DNA of 64,000 nucleotides from an uncultured Vibrio sp. (GCF_963675395.1 NZ_OY776223.1:3129356-3193355), one strand, 5' to 3'; positions 1 through 10,134 are shown, numbered from the stretch's first letter. Numbers and translations are program-made. Notes: a model not told the origin generated them from the sequence alone.

Positions 1-1010
1 TCTGCATCTACACCTTCTTCTTTCAGTGTCGCTACAAACAACTCGCGCATCTCCTGGATACGATCACGCATTTCTGCTACTTCTGCTTCCCATTCTGCAC
101 GAAGGTCCGCGTTATTCAGAATATGAGTAACCACTGCGCTACCATGGGCTGGTGGGTTAGAGTAGATAGAACGAATGATCGCTTTTACTTGTGAGAATGC
201 TGTTGTTGCCACTTCTTCAGACTCAGCAATAAGAGTGAATGCGCCTACACGCTCGTTGTACAGACCGAAGTTTTTAGAGAACGAGCTAGCAACAAGAATT
301 TCTTTGTTGTATTTAGCAAACGTACGTAGACCTGCTGCATCTTCTTCAACACCTTTCGCGAAACCTTGGTAAGCGAAGTCAAATAGTGGTAGCAACTTCT
401 TCTCTGCAACCAGCTTAGCCAGTGTTTCCCACTCTTCTGCTGTTGGATCGATACCTGTAGGGTTGTGACAGCAGCCGTGTAGCAGAACGATATCACCCTC
501 AGATGCTGCTTGAAGGTCGTTAAGCATCGCATCGAAGTCTTTGTCTTTTGTTTCTGCGTTGTAGTAGCTGTATTGAGCCGTTTCGATACCAGCCGCAGTA
601 AACACACCATTATGGTTTGCCCAAGTAGGGTTGCTGATCCAGATTTTAACGTCGCCTAGCTGACGCTTGATGAATTCACCCGCCACACGCAGTGCGCCTG
701 TACCACCTGGTGCTTGAGCTGTTTTTGCACGTTTTTCTGTAACAACTTCAGCATTTTCGCCAAATAGCAGTTTTTGTACCGCCAGAGCGTACTCCGCTGT
801 ACCTTCGATTGTTAGGTAAGATTTGGTTTTTTCAGTCTCAATGAGTGCTGCTTCAGCTTTTTTAACTGTTGCAAGAACAGGGGTTTCACCTTGTTCGTTT
901 TTGTAAATACCTACGCCAAGGTTGATTTTTTCTGCGCGAGTATCTTGTTTAAATTCTTCTGTAAGACCAAGAATAGGGTCAGCCGGAGCGGCTACTACTT
1001 TTTCAAACAT
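1..1010 (-). CDS. aspC: Aspartate/aromatic amino acid aminotransferase, partial (3' end outside window)
   Basis: Reading the minus strand from an ATG at 1010 gives an uninterrupted frame to the window edge, about 336 residues of a protein normally near 396. It is a class I PLP-dependent aminotransferase that moves amino groups between aspartate or aromatic amino acids and 2-oxoglutarate. The PLP-binding lysine sits in SSFSKNFGLYNERVG near residue 247, and the substrate-site stretch SNPTWANHN is present. The start MFEKV is typical of the AspC/TyrB family. AspC and TyrB cannot be told apart from this part alone, so the symbol is tentative. Confidence 0.9.
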   Translation of the reverse strand, partial: MFEKVVAAPADPILGLTEEFKQDTRAEKINLGVGIYKNEQGETPVLATVKKAEAALIETEKTKSYLTIEGTAEYALAVQKLLFGENAEVVTEKRAKTAQAPGGTGALRVAGEFIKRQLGDVKIWISNPTWANHNGVFTAAGIETAQYSYYNAETKDKDFDAMLNDLQAASEGDIVLLHGCCHNPTGIDPTAEEWETLAKLVAEKKLLPLFDFAYQGFAKGVEEDAAGLRTFAKYNKEILVASSFSKNFGLYNERVGAFTLIAESEEVATTAFSQVKAIIRSIYSNPPAHGSAVVTHILNNADLRAEWEAEVAEMRDRIQEMRELFVATLKEEGVDA

Positions 1011-1676
1011 AATCTTCATCCATGTTAATCGAAGGGTGTGCCCGTATTTATACCTGTCACCAATACTTGTTACAACACCTTCTGATAAGAAAACCTAAAA
1101 AAGGTTCGATTAGAAATCGGATTCGAAGATAAACCAGACTTTTGGCATGCTAACTGTGCTGATAACAGCCGTTTGAAGCAAGCTTTATCTCGAATTGATG
1201 TGATTTTATCCACTTGATGTAATCGTTTTCTAAATAAGGGAGAAGTAGACAATTTGTTATTAAAACGTCACATGGCGGCTTACTCAATTTGTTAAAAAGT
1301 TCATGTGTATTCTTAACCGGACAAGGACATCTTACTAACGTTGCATGGCAGAGCAAGGAGGGCTTCAGAGGTGAATTTCTCACTGATATCTTCCATGCCT
1401 ACCCTGGAAGGAGTTACATCTTTGACGGCATTGGAGAGAAAACTGGGGCTGAAGCCGTTTTTCCGACATCAAGAACACTTACAGGCTGCTAAACAGAGTG
1501 AATTAGCGGCGACTTAGGGGCAACATGGCAGAAGCTGACATTGACCGTGAGGCTTGATAGCCGTGGTCTAGAGTGAGTTGTTGAGGTGTGCACCCTCATC
1601 CCAGGCTAAAGTGGTTGACTCACTGCATGTGGGTATAGTTCGTAGATGCACACTGAATAGGGGGTTAAAACCGTAA
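1011..1676. other. Intergenic region, no gene recognised
   Basis: This 666-base gap lies upstream of the aminotransferase and downstream of the small gene that ends at 1677. Open frames here are short, lack a convincing ribosome-binding site and resemble nothing I know. It must carry the aminotransferase promoter on the minus strand. I saw no convincing TyrR box, rRNA, tRNA or riboswitch. Confidence 0.5.
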
Positions 1677-1931
1677 TTAATTGTCTTTATCTTCTTCAGA
1701 ATTTTCCTCGTTGAGGTGTTTTACGATCGCCTCTTTGGCATGCTCTTCGGTCGCTTGTTCACCGGGAGGTACAACAAGATCTGCCATTTTGTGTACACCC
1801 ATCGCGTCTTCAGCAACATGTAACCAATCTGGGTGCCAATAGTAAGGGTTAGTCGCGCCAGGGTGATCCCAACTGTGGACCCCTTTGTGTGCCCCTCGGT
1901 ATGAGAGGTCATCCATGGTAAACACTTTCAT
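1677..1931 (-). CDS. Small conserved-looking hypothetical protein
   Basis: An 84-residue acidic soluble protein beginning MKVFTMDDLSYRG. A longer frame opens at a TTG at 1943. The ATG at 1931 is preferred because GGAGGA lies five bases before it. The protein is rich in Trp and His in its middle (SWDHPGATNPYYWHPDWLHV) and ends in a charged acidic tail. It has no signal peptide or membrane segment. It is divergent from the MocR-type regulator at 2105, whose target it could be; that is inference. No family recognised. Confidence 0.7.
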   Translation of the reverse strand: MKVFTMDDLSYRGAHKGVHSWDHPGATNPYYWHPDWLHVAEDAMGVHKMADLVVPPGEQATEEHAKEAIVKHLNEENSEEDKDN

Positions 1932-2104
1932 CACTTCCTCCAAAAAACGTCACTCCTTTGAAAGTATGGAACATAATTCTCTTTTTCGGATCGAGAAATT
2001 ATGTTTTCAAAATCGATTAATTACCTTGTAAGAACGACAAGTTAGTTATCAGAATATCGGCGCGAAGTATGCTATGGTGCACTCGAAGTTAGAGTGAGAG
2101 ACTG

Positions 2105-3502
2105 ATGAATCGATACCGTCAATTAGCTGCGCTGTTTAAAACTCAGATCCAACAGAATACCTGGAGAGCAGGGGAGAAACTGCCATCCGTACGTGTGACG
2201 AGCCGCAATCATTCAGTGAGTACGGGTACGGTATTGCAGGCATATCAATTGTTGGAAGCACAGGGTTGGGTCAATGCGAAGCCTCAATCTGGCTATTACG
2301 TCTCTGCTGAATTAGAGCGTTTTGAAGCGCGTGGTACTTCAAACAACGTATATCGGCCCACTATCAATGATGAGCTTTATGATTACCTTAAACAGCAGAC
2401 TTTGCCCGATGCGGTTCGATTAGGATCTGCCTTTCCTGACCCGACATTATTTCCTTTAGAAGCGCTTAACCGCAACTTAGCGAGTTCTGGGCGTAAGATG
2501 GGGCCTGACAACTTACTTGATAATTTGCCTCCGGGGAGCGATTCGTTACGCCGGCTAATTGCTCAGCGCTACATTCAGCAGGGAATTTCGACGACGCATG
2601 AGGATGCAGTTATCACCACTGGTGCGCTGGAGGCATTGAATCTGAGCTTACAAGCCGTTACTCAATCTGGAGATACGGTTGTAGTCGAGTCGCCGACTTT
2701 TTATGGTGCTTTGCAAGCTATCGAGCGTCTTGGGCTGAACGCAATTGAGATCCCTGTTGATCCCGTTAAGGGGCACGATCTCGAACAGCTTGAAGCGATC
2801 TTTGCAAAACACAACGTTCGCGCTTGCTGGTTGATGGTCAACTTTCAGAATCCTACCGGGGCCTTGCTTTCTGACGAGAAAAAGAATCAAATTGTTAGGT
2901 TGGCGGATCAATACAATGTCTTCTTAATAGAAGATGATGTTTACTCTGAGCTCTATTTCACAGCAAATAAACCAACGTGCCTCAAAACCTTCGATACACA
3001 AGACCGTGTTCTTCATTGTTCTTCTTTCTCCAAAAGTCTCTGTCCTGGATATCGGCTAGGGTGGGTATTAAGCAAACGCTTTAATGAAAAGATTCAAAAG
3101 CTTCAGCTCATCTCTACGCTCTCTGGCAGTGCACCGATACAGCAAGGTATCGCTCACTACCTGCAGAATGATAGCTACGACAATCACTTGAGGAAGCTGC
3201 GTAAAATCATGCAACAGCGTCAAAGCTTGTTCATTGAACTAATACAGCGTTATTTCCCCGAGAATGCCACTTATACGGTACCGGAAGGAGGCTACTTTTT
3301 ATGGGTGAGACTCCCCGAAGGAGTCAGTAGTAAGGCGATTTATCAGTCGTTATTGCAACAGCAGATTACCGTGGCATATGGAAGATTGTTTTCAATTGAT
3401 GCTACGTATGAGAATTACTTGAGACTTAATACTTCCATGCCTGTCGATGCTTCGCTCAAAAAGGCCATCAAGAATATAGGGGACTTACTCAAAACTGTTT
3501 AG
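2105..3502 (+). CDS. MocR/PdxR-type regulator (GntR winged helix fused to aminotransferase fold)
   Basis: The 465-residue product has an N-terminal GntR winged-helix domain (about residues 1-70, with LPSVRVTSRNHSVSTGTVLQAY matching the recognition-helix region) and a C-terminal class I aminotransferase-like domain. The PLP-lysine motif SSFSKSLCPGYRLGW is near residue 310. Proteins of this layout are transcription factors that sense PLP or amino-acid-derived ligands rather than active enzymes. The gene diverges from the small gene at 1931 across about 170 bases, a usual arrangement for MocR regulators and their targets. The ligand is not deducible. Confidence 0.88.
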   Translation: MNRYRQLAALFKTQIQQNTWRAGEKLPSVRVTSRNHSVSTGTVLQAYQLLEAQGWVNAKPQSGYYVSAELERFEARGTSNNVYRPTINDELYDYLKQQTLPDAVRLGSAFPDPTLFPLEALNRNLASSGRKMGPDNLLDNLPPGSDSLRRLIAQRYIQQGISTTHEDAVITTGALEALNLSLQAVTQSGDTVVVESPTFYGALQAIERLGLNAIEIPVDPVKGHDLEQLEAIFAKHNVRACWLMVNFQNPTGALLSDEKKNQIVRLADQYNVFLIEDDVYSELYFTANKPTCLKTFDTQDRVLHCSSFSKSLCPGYRLGWVLSKRFNEKIQKLQLISTLSGSAPIQQGIAHYLQNDSYDNHLRKLRKIMQQRQSLFIELIQRYFPENATYTVPEGGYFLWVRLPEGVSSKAIYQSLLQQQITVAYGRLFSIDATYENYLRLNTSMPVDASLKKAIKNIGDLLKTV

Positions 3503-3588
3503 TCGTTTTCCATCACAACTGTATCAGTTCATTTTACCGAGATTGTGGTTCAATCGTTGCGGTAACAATCTCTTGGCAAGGAGTGAAG

Positions 3589-3819
3589 ATGAAAAAGCAG
3601 TCGGAAAAACATGAGCTAAAGCTGATCGTCGTGGCTATATTCAGTGCATTCTTACTTGTGTTTGCACACCTTATTTTGGCGAAATCATTTTCTCACTATG
3701 CATGGGTTGAGTATACCGCCGCGGTGATTCCGTTCGTGATATTTAGCTTGTGTTTTGTCGGTGTAAGGTATGCCGTGAAAGCCGATCAGGAAGAAAGTAA
3801 AACTGACTCCGCAGTGTAA
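3589..3819 (+). CDS. Small two-helix membrane protein, unknown
   Basis: A 76-residue protein starting MKKQSEKHELKL. The frame could open at a GTG at 3583, but that codon overlaps the AAGGAG sequence that serves the ATG at 3589. Two hydrophobic segments (about residues 13-32 and 42-62) separated by a short polar loop predict an inner-membrane hairpin with a charged tail. It follows the MocR gene by 87 bases and converges on asnS. Family not recognised. Confidence 0.7.
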   Translation: MKKQSEKHELKLIVVAIFSAFLLVFAHLILAKSFSHYAWVEYTAAVIPFVIFSLCFVGVRYAVKADQEESKTDSAV

Positions 3820-3835
3820 TTGGCAGACAAAATAA

Positions 3836-3858
3836 AAGACCTCCACTCGGGAGGTCTT
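3836..3858. terminator. Bidirectional hairpin terminator between convergent genes
   Basis: Nine-base-pair stem AAGACCTCC / GGAGGTCTT with a five-base loop. It lies between the stop of the small membrane gene and the stop of asnS, with A-rich sequence on the left and T-rich on the right, so it can end transcription from both sides. Confidence 0.8.
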
Positions 3859-3884
3859 ATTAATTCTATTTCACTAGCCAGTGA

Positions 3885-5285
3885 TTAGAAGTTCGCAGAA
3901 CGAGGCGTACGTGGGAATGGGATCACGTCACGAACGTTGCCCATACCCGTTACGTAAGAAACCAGACGCTCAAAGCCCAGACCAAAGCCAGCGTGTGGCA
4001 CTGTGCCGTAACGACGTAGGTCGCGGTACCAGCTCATGTGCTCAGGGTCGATTCCCATTTCACGCATACGTGAATCTAGAATGTCTAGACGTTCTTCACG
4101 TTGAGAACCACCGATGATTTCACCGATGCCAGGTGCTAGAACGTCCATCGCTGCTACTGTCTTGCCATCGTCATTCATACGCATGTAGAACGCTTTGATG
4201 TCTTTCGGGTAGTTCTTCACGATGACTGGTGCTTTGAAGTGCTCTTCCGCTAGGAAACGCTCGTGCTCAGAAGACATGTCGATACCCCATTCAACCGGGA
4301 ATTCGAACTCACGACCAGAATCCAGAAGGATTTGGATTGCGTCAGTGTAGTCTACTTGTGCGAAGTCAGAAGACACGAATTGCTCTAGACGAGTGATTGC
4401 TTCTTTGTCGATGCGCTGAGCGAAGAACTCTAGGTCATCACGACGCTCTTCTAGTACGGCTTTGAATACGTACTTCAACATGTCTTCAGACAGTTTTGCT
4501 ACGTCATCTAGGTCTGCAAACGCAACTTCAGGCTCAACCATCCAGAACTCAGCCAGGTGACGGCTTGTGTTTGAGTTTTCAGCACGGAAAGTAGGACCGA
4601 AAGTGTAAACTTTGCTGATTGCACAAGCGTAAGCTTCCGCGTTTAGCTGACCAGAAACTGTCAGGAAAGTCTCTTTACCGAAGAAGTCTTCGTTGTAATC
4701 TACTTTGCCAGCGTCTGTGCGAGGTAGGTTTTCCATGTCCAGCGTAGAAACGCGGAACATTTCACCAGCACCTTCTGCGTCAGAAGCTGTGATTAGTGGC
4801 GCAGATACCCAGAAGTAACCTTGCTCGTGGTAGAAACGGTGAATGGCTTGAGATAGGCAGTTACGTACACGAGCTACCGCGCCGATCACGTTTGTACGTG
4901 GGCGAAGGTGTGCTACTTCACGTAGATACTCGATCGAGTGACGAGTTTTTGCCATTGGGTAAGTTTCAGCATCTTCAACCCAACCAACCACTTTAACACC
5001 CGTTGCTGCCAGCTCGAAGTCCTGACCTTTCGCAGGAGACTCAACAATCTTACCAGTTACTTCAACAGAGCAGCCTGTAGTCAGCTTTAATACTTCGTCG
5101 TCGTAATTATTAAGATTATTAGGGACCACGGCCTGAATCGGGTCGAAACAAGAGCCGTCATAAATGGCAAGGAAAGAGATTCCAGCTTTGGAATCACGAC
5201 GTGAACGGATCCAGCCACGAACAGTCACTTCACTGTCTACTGCTAGCTGACCTTTCAAAACGTCTGATACAGGCGCGTAAGTCAT
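3885..5285 (-). CDS. asnS: Asparaginyl-tRNA synthetase
   Basis: A class IIb aminoacyl-tRNA synthetase that charges tRNA-Asn. The product from the ATG at 5285 ([10 protein letters not shown]) is 466 residues, the length of the family. A frame six codons longer opens at 5303 but has no ribosome-binding site, while GGAG precedes 5285. The N-terminal OB fold ([19 protein letters not shown]) binds the anticodon. Motif 2 is around [16 protein letters not shown] and motif 3 is [10 protein letters not shown] near the C terminus. It ends [11 protein letters not shown], as in other Vibrio AsnS. It converges on the upstream-strand genes and appears monocistronic. Confidence 0.98.
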   Translation of the reverse strand: MTYAPVSDVLKGQLAVDSEVTVRGWIRSRRDSKAGISFLAIYDGSCFDPIQAVVPNNLNNYDDEVLKLTTGCSVEVTGKIVESPAKGQDFELAATGVKVVGWVEDAETYPMAKTRHSIEYLREVAHLRPRTNVIGAVARVRNCLSQAIHRFYHEQGYFWVSAPLITASDAEGAGEMFRVSTLDMENLPRTDAGKVDYNEDFFGKETFLTVSGQLNAEAYACAISKVYTFGPTFRAENSNTSRHLAEFWMVEPEVAFADLDDVAKLSEDMLKYVFKAVLEERRDDLEFFAQRIDKEAITRLEQFVSSDFAQVDYTDAIQILLDSGREFEFPVEWGIDMSSEHERFLAEEHFKAPVIVKNYPKDIKAFYMRMNDDGKTVAAMDVLAPGIGEIIGGSQREERLDILDSRMREMGIDPEHMSWYRDLRRYGTVPHAGFGLGFERLVSYVTGMGNVRDVIPFPRTPRSANF

Positions 5286-5796
5286 GTTTTCAATATTCTC
5301 CATAGAGGTAAAAATTCAACGCAACGCTTTTAAAGTCCTTGTTTCATAATCTTTTTGTTTAAAAAACAAGCAGGGCGCTGGGTTGGGTAGAATTTTACAG
5401 ATTCAACGAGACATATTACCTGTCAATTCGTCAGCTTCAACCTTTATATTCATTTTGAAGGTCAGAAAAAGATGATTTCATCTTAGTTTTCCCCCGAATG
5501 AAAGAAAGAGTAGCGAAAAACGTTCAGACAGAAATGCAAGTTGACACTGATATTCAGTTTATGGGGATTCCGACACTACGTTTTTAAATACATGCCGCGT
5601 TAATCACTCTGTTTTCTTTGTGTATTTATAACGTGATTATTATGTAATCAAATAACTGACGAATGGCAAAACTCGACGCTCGGGTATCATTCACTTAAAT
5701 AAAAACCTGATTTATGACTCAATAATGGACTAAAGCTTGTCTCTTGGCAGCGATTTCCTTAGTATATCGCGTCTTTTTTAAAGCCTGAGAATCAAG
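5286..5796. other. Divergent intergenic region asnS/queD
   Basis: About 510 AT-rich bases between two divergent genes; it must hold both promoters. I looked for a tRNA-dependent leader at asnS and for a preQ1 aptamer at queD and saw neither clearly. Confidence 0.5.
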
Positions 5797-6159
5797 ATGA
5801 AAACAGAATTGTACAAAGAGTTCATGTTCGAAGCGGCACACCACTTGCCACATGTACCCGAAGGTCATAAGTGTGGTCGTTTGCACGGACACTCTTTCCT
5901 TGTTCGTCTTTATGTAGAAGGTGAGGTAGACCCACATACGGGGTGGGTTGTGGATTTTGCAGAAATCAAAGCCGCTTTCAAACCAATTTACGATCGTTTA
6001 GACCATTACTACTTAAACGATATTGAAGGCCTGGAAAACCCAACCAGCGAAGTGCTCGCGAAATGGATTTGGCAGCAACTGAAACCAAGCCTTCCGCTGC
6101 TAAGCAAAGTAGAGATCAAAGAAACTTGCACAGCAGGTTGTATCTACAAAGGCGAGTAA
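5797..6159 (+). CDS. queD: 6-carboxy-5,6,7,8-tetrahydropterin synthase
   Basis: A 120-residue QueD/PTPS-family enzyme. It converts 7,8-dihydroneopterin triphosphate to 6-carboxytetrahydropterin, the second step of the queuosine (7-deazaguanine) pathway. The zinc histidines are His15, His30 and His32 (in AAHHLPH and HGHS) and the catalytic cysteine is Cys26 in [10 protein letters not shown]. The C-terminal motif [13 protein letters not shown] is diagnostic of QueD. It is monocistronic with its own terminator just downstream. Confidence 0.97.
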   Translation: MKTELYKEFMFEAAHHLPHVPEGHKCGRLHGHSFLVRLYVEGEVDPHTGWVVDFAEIKAAFKPIYDRLDHYYLNDIEGLENPTSEVLAKWIWQQLKPSLPLLSKVEIKETCTAGCIYKGE

Positions 6160-6179
6160 TCGCAACAAGCGTCATTTAC

Positions 6180-6205
6180 AAAGGCAAGCTTATCGGCTTG
6201 CCTTT
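6180..6205 (+). terminator. queD terminator
   Basis: Ten-base-pair stem AAAGGCAAGC / GCTTGCCTTT with a six-base loop, followed by TGTTGT. It starts 20 bases after the queD stop. Confidence 0.75.
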
Positions 6206-6249
6206 GTTGTATCTGGACGATGAAAAACAAGCTAAGCGCACAGACAAAA

Positions 6250-6274
6250 AAGCCCGAGCAGATGGCTCGGGCTT
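6250..6274 (-). terminator. sdaA terminator
   Basis: Ten-base-pair stem AAGCCCGAGC / GCTCGGGCTT with a five-base loop, 18 bases past the sdaA stop on the minus strand. On that strand it runs into TTTTTT, a classic intrinsic terminator. Confidence 0.85.
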
Positions 6275-6292
6275 GATGTTCAGAGAGTAGGA

Positions 6293-7654
6293 TTAGCAGA
6301 TAACTTTTACTGCCAAACCACCTTGAGAAGTTTCGCGGTATTTCGCGTTCATATCTTTACCTGTCTCTAGCATGGTTTCAATAACCTTATCCAGAGATAC
6401 CGTCGGAGCAGAAGAACGACGCAACGCCATGCGAGTTGAGTTGATCGCTTTTACAGCCGCGATACCGTTACGCTCGATACATGGAACCTGTACCTGACCA
6501 GCAACCGGGTCACACGTCAGACCTAGGTTGTGCTCCATTGCGATTTCTGCTGCCATACAAACCTGTTCTGGGCTACCACCCATCAGTTCTGCAAGGCCAG
6601 CTGCCGCCATTGAACACGCCACGCCAACTTCGCCCTGACAGCCAACTTCTGCGCCAGAGATGGAGGCATTGCGCTTGTAGAGACCACCGATCGCACCAGA
6701 AGCCGCAAAGTAACGGATGTAGTCTTTCTCTGAAACGGTTTGAATGAACTTGTCGTAGTAAGCCAGTACCGCTGGGATAATGCCACACGCACCGTTGGTT
6801 GGTGCTGTTACAACACGACCACCTGCTGCGTTTTCTTCGTTGACTGCGAAAGCAAACATGTTGACCCAGTCAACCACAGACATAGGATCGTTGGTTGTCT
6901 TTTCAGAAGTAAGCAATTGTTGGCGCAGCGCTGCTGCACGGCGAGGTACACGCAGTGGACCAGGCAGAATGCCTTCTTCGTTCATACCGCGATCCATACA
7001 TTCGCGCATAGTGCGCCAAATGTTCGCAAAGTAGGTACGAGTCTCTTCATCAGAATGAAGCGCTTGCTCATTTTTCATGGTTAGCGCACTGATAGAAAGG
7101 CCACTTTCACGACACTGGCCTACCAGCTCTTCTGCTGTTGTAAATGCGTAAGGAACCTTAATTGGGTTCTCGATTTCTTTACCAAAGTTTTCTTCATCAA
7201 CGATAAAACCACCACCAATAGAGTAGTAGGTTTTTGAGTATGCTTTTTCTTCGTCAATCCAAGCGTGGATCTGCATACCGTTTTCATGAAGATCTAAGTT
7301 AGTCTTGTGGAAGTTCATTCCACCTTCACGTGGAAATGAAACTGTATGACAGTGCATGCCAACAGGAAGACGTTCAGTTTCTTCTACGCGAGCAATAAAG
7401 CCCGGAATAGAATCGATATCGACTTTCTCAGGGGAGTTGCCAGCAAGACCCATGATAATAGCAATATCTGTGTGGTGACCTTTCCCTGTCAGTGATAGTG
7501 ATCCATAAACGTCAACGGTGATTTTAGTGATGTCGCGTAATTTTCCCATTGCACGAAGATCATCAATAAACTCTTTACCCGCTTTCATTGGGCCTACAGT
7601 GTGTGAGCTTGAAGGTCCAACACCGATTTTATAGATATCAAATACACTAATCAT
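6293..7654 (-). CDS. sdaA: L-serine ammonia-lyase (L-serine dehydratase), iron-sulfur type
   Basis: A single-chain 453-residue enzyme that deaminates L-serine to pyruvate and ammonia with a [4Fe-4S] cluster. The N-terminal beta domain starts [19 protein letters not shown] with the typical serine-rich motif. The C-terminal alpha domain carries the cluster cysteines in [16 protein letters not shown] and [15 protein letters not shown]. It is downstream of the serine transporter gene sdaC with about 97 bases and a hairpin between them, so uptake and breakdown of serine are coupled. SdaA and SdaB isoforms cannot be separated here. Confidence 0.96.
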   Translation of the reverse strand: MISVFDIYKIGVGPSSSHTVGPMKAGKEFIDDLRAMGKLRDITKITVDVYGSLSLTGKGHHTDIAIIMGLAGNSPEKVDIDSIPGFIARVEETERLPVGMHCHTVSFPREGGMNFHKTNLDLHENGMQIHAWIDEEKAYSKTYYSIGGGFIVDEENFGKEIENPIKVPYAFTTAEELVGQCRESGLSISALTMKNEQALHSDEETRTYFANIWRTMRECMDRGMNEEGILPGPLRVPRRAAALRQQLLTSEKTTNDPMSVVDWVNMFAFAVNEENAAGGRVVTAPTNGACGIIPAVLAYYDKFIQTVSEKDYIRYFAASGAIGGLYKRNASISGAEVGCQGEVGVACSMAAAGLAELMGGSPEQVCMAAEIAMEHNLGLTCDPVAGQVQVPCIERNGIAAVKAINSTRMALRRSSAPTVSLDKVIETMLETGKDMNAKYRETSQGGLAVKVIC

Positions 7655-7672
7655 ATCGATTACCTCAGAAGA

Positions 7673-7700
7673 AAGCCTCCCAAGGGGATTTGGGAGGCTT
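7673..7700 (-). terminator. Hairpin between sdaC and sdaA (attenuator-like)
   Basis: Nine-base-pair stem AAGCCTCCC / GGGAGGCTT with a ten-base loop, inside the sdaC-sdaA gap. On the minus strand it is followed by TTTCTTC. It may partly end transcription after sdaC or protect the sdaC mRNA end. Confidence 0.6.
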
Positions 7701-7751
7701 AATTTTTATCGTTATATTTTTCGATTAATCACGCTGGTATTTCAGCTGAGA

Positions 7752-9020
7752 TTAAAGAGCGCCGTAGATTACAGAACTAATCGCTGCAAGACCACAGATT
7801 GCTGTGAAAATTTGCACAGGTGCTGAAGTTTTGTACTTCGCCATTGCTGGTACTTTTTGCATTGTGAAAACAGGCATCAGGAATAGGATTGCCGCAATCA
7901 TTGGCGCACCCATTGTTTCAATCATACCTAGGATGCTCGGGTTAACGATAGCGACTACCCAAGTCGTCAGTACGATGAAGATCAGAGACACTTTTTCAAT
8001 CTTGCTTACTTGACTGTTAGAGCGGGACTTGATTAGGCCAACCAGACCTTCGTGAGCCCCTAGGAAGTGACCGAAGTAGCTAGAAGTGATTGCTGCAAAC
8101 GCAACCAGTGGACCTAAGTAAGAGATCAGTGGAGACTCATGAACGTTCGCTAAGTAAGAAAGAACCGAGATGTTTTGTGCTTGTGCTGTTGCTAACTGCT
8201 CTGGAGACAGAGAAAGCACGACAGAGAACACGAAGAACATAACAAAGCCCATCAGCATCATCGCTGCGCCGCCAGTGATAGCGTCAGTTTTCTTCACTGC
8301 ATTTTCACCATACACACGACGTTGCTCTTTAGAGAACTGAGAAATGATCGGGCTGTGGTTGAATGAGAATACGATGATTGGAATTGCCAGCCAAATGATA
8401 GTAGGCATTTCTCCCCAGTTTGGTGAAACTTCCATCATTGACGTATTCCATTCAGGAATTAAGTAGAAAGACAGTGCTAGTAGGATAAATACCAGTGGGT
8501 AAACCATTGCTGATGTTGCTTTCAGCATTAACTCTTTACCGAATACCACCCCGGCTGTCATTGCGGCGATTAATGCACCAGACAGCAGCCAGCGAGGAAT
8601 AGATTCCATACCCATCTGGTTAACTAGGAATGAGTCAACCGTGTTGGTAATACCGACACCGTAGATAAGTACGATTGGGTAGATAGCGAAGAAGTAAGCA
8701 AAAGTAATAAGGTTTGCGCCAGTCTTACCGAAGTGTTCTTCTACTGTGTCAGTGATGTCTGCCTCTGGGTTCTTAGCTGAAAGAACAAAGCGAGCCAGAG
8801 ATTTGTGTGCGAACCAAGTCATTGGTGCTGCAATTAGGGCTAGGATTACTAATGGCCAAAAACCACCCGCACCTGCTTTAATTGGAAGGAATAATACACC
8901 AGCACCTACCGCTGTACCGAATAATGATAGGCACCAGGTGAAGTCTTTGTAAGAAAACTTACTAGACGATTGTGCGGTAGAAGCCGCAGAATTGATTGAA
9001 TTCATTTTTTGTTTACTCAT
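7752..9020 (-). CDS. sdaC: Serine transporter of the HAAAP family
   Basis: A 422-residue integral membrane protein of the hydroxy/aromatic amino acid permease family, predicted with about 11 membrane helices (for example GTAVGAGVLFLPIKAGAGG at residues 34-52). Family members import serine with protons or sodium. The cytoplasmic N terminus is short and Ser/Ala-rich. Its product feeds SdaA, encoded immediately downstream on the same strand. Long AT-rich upstream sequence (9021-9352) suggests regulated transcription. Confidence 0.93.
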   Translation of the reverse strand: MSKQKMNSINSAASTAQSSSKFSYKDFTWCLSLFGTAVGAGVLFLPIKAGAGGFWPLVILALIAAPMTWFAHKSLARFVLSAKNPEADITDTVEEHFGKTGANLITFAYFFAIYPIVLIYGVGITNTVDSFLVNQMGMESIPRWLLSGALIAAMTAGVVFGKELMLKATSAMVYPLVFILLALSFYLIPEWNTSMMEVSPNWGEMPTIIWLAIPIIVFSFNHSPIISQFSKEQRRVYGENAVKKTDAITGGAAMMLMGFVMFFVFSVVLSLSPEQLATAQAQNISVLSYLANVHESPLISYLGPLVAFAAITSSYFGHFLGAHEGLVGLIKSRSNSQVSKIEKVSLIFIVLTTWVVAIVNPSILGMIETMGAPMIAAILFLMPVFTMQKVPAMAKYKTSAPVQIFTAICGLAAISSVIYGAL

Positions 9021-9352
9021 TTTGGGAACAGGAAATAAGTCGGGTGCAATTTTGCAAGATTTTTCATTGGGAAAATTAGATCTAAGTCATGTATTGATTT
9101 CGCTTATTGAATAATATGTCAAAAACCTGTTTTTTATCACGAAAATGATGTGCTACTGGTGATTAATGCTAATGCGTCGAATTAGAAAATCTAATTGATA
9201 GTCTTATTTGTATATATTTTTATCAATGCAAACGCTTACGGTGAAAATGACAAAGGAAACTAATGTGAATAAGCGATTATGAGAAGTTTTTTGAGGGTGG
9301 GGTAGGTTGGAGGGGCCGCCCAAATTGGCCCAGACTTACGTAAAAATCGCTG
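9021..9352 (-). promoter_or_regulatory. sdaC upstream region with operator-like repeats
   Basis: 332 AT-rich bases lie between sdaC and nudL. They hold a perfect inverted repeat AATTAGA-AAA-TCTAATT at 9180-9196. They also hold ATGCAAACGCTTACGG at 9226-9241, which fits the PurR consensus ANGCAANCGNTTNCNT at all but the last position. Both are pattern matches only; control of sdaC by PurR is inference. Confidence 0.35.
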
Positions 9353-9952
9353 CTACTTGGCAATGATGTGCTTTTGCATCGACTCAATGATTTGAGCGGT
9401 CATGCCCCAAATGAAGTGCTGATGATAAGGAATAGCAAATACACGATGGCTAGTCTGCTTAAGCTCAAACTTGGTACTGTAGAGTTTTTCTGGGTTCAAA
9501 ATATGATTTGCTGGTACTTCGAACACATACTCTACTTCATTGGGATCAATGTGTGTTTTGTAATTTGGTGAAACAAAAGCCAGAAAAGGTGTCACATTAA
9601 AGCGGCTAATGGTAGGCAGCTTGGGTAACTGACCAAAGACGTGTATGTCGTTATTTTCGATACCAACTTCTTCTTTCGTCTCTCGAAGCGCGGTATTCAC
9701 CAAGTGGACGTCTTCAGGTTCAAACTTGCCACCGGGGAAGCTAATTTGGCCCGGATGATGACGTAAGTGCTCTGCGCGTTTGGTCAAAATGACCTGTAAT
9801 CCTTCCGGTCGCTCAACAAATCCGATCAACACCGCCGCATCACGCAGTGGCTTGTCTTTTAAAAAGCTTAACCGAGCGAGTGACTCTTTGTGATAACCAG
9901 TGGGCAACTGCAGTTGAAAGTTTTGTAGCAGCTTTGTTTTATTGATGAACAA
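9353..9952 (-). CDS. nudL: CoA pyrophosphatase-like Nudix hydrolase
   Basis: A 199-residue Nudix protein. The Nudix box runs through GGKFEPEDVHLVNTALRETK and EEVGIENND at about residues 76-104, and the preceding LTKRAEHLRHHPGQISFPGG is the signature of the UPF0035/NudL (YeaB) subgroup, which cleaves CoA to 3',5'-ADP and phosphopantetheine. It lies about 180 bases after pabB on the same strand, with a hairpin between, as pabB-nudL neighbours do in enterics. Confidence 0.9.
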   Translation of the reverse strand: MFINKTKLLQNFQLQLPTGYHKESLARLSFLKDKPLRDAAVLIGFVERPEGLQVILTKRAEHLRHHPGQISFPGGKFEPEDVHLVNTALRETKEEVGIENNDIHVFGQLPKLPTISRFNVTPFLAFVSPNYKTHIDPNEVEYVFEVPANHILNPEKLYSTKFELKQTSHRVFAIPYHQHFIWGMTAQIIESMQKHIIAK

Positions 9953-10081
9953 ACTACATCCTTTTGTCTAACACCTATTGATAATTATAGAGGAGCTACA
10001 TCCTCTCTCAATGTGTTGTCAAGATTACAACGATGGTGAACAGGAGTAAATCTGACGTTAGGGTAAGAATGCTAATGCAAT

Positions 10082-10105
10082 AACGCCTCCAATTGCGGAG
10101 GCGTT
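10082..10105 (-). terminator. Hairpin after pabB
   Basis: Nine-base-pair stem AACGCCTCC / GGAGGCGTT with a six-base loop, 30 bases past the pabB stop. The minus-strand tail is not a clean T run, so termination may be partial. Confidence 0.6.
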
Positions 10106-10134
10106 GAGAGTTTGTTTGAAGAGTACCGCCAGCG

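Noticed and set aside
1011..1100. TyrR box upstream of the aminotransferase
   Set aside because: TGTAAC...GTGACA has the wrong spacing and weak half-sites.
1289..1492. 67-codon open frame in the gap before the small gene at 1677
   Set aside because: No ribosome-binding site and no recognisable composition or family; treated as chance.
5286..5796. tRNA-dependent (T-box) leader for asnS or preQ1 riboswitch for queD
   Set aside because: Neither conserved core could be found on either strand.
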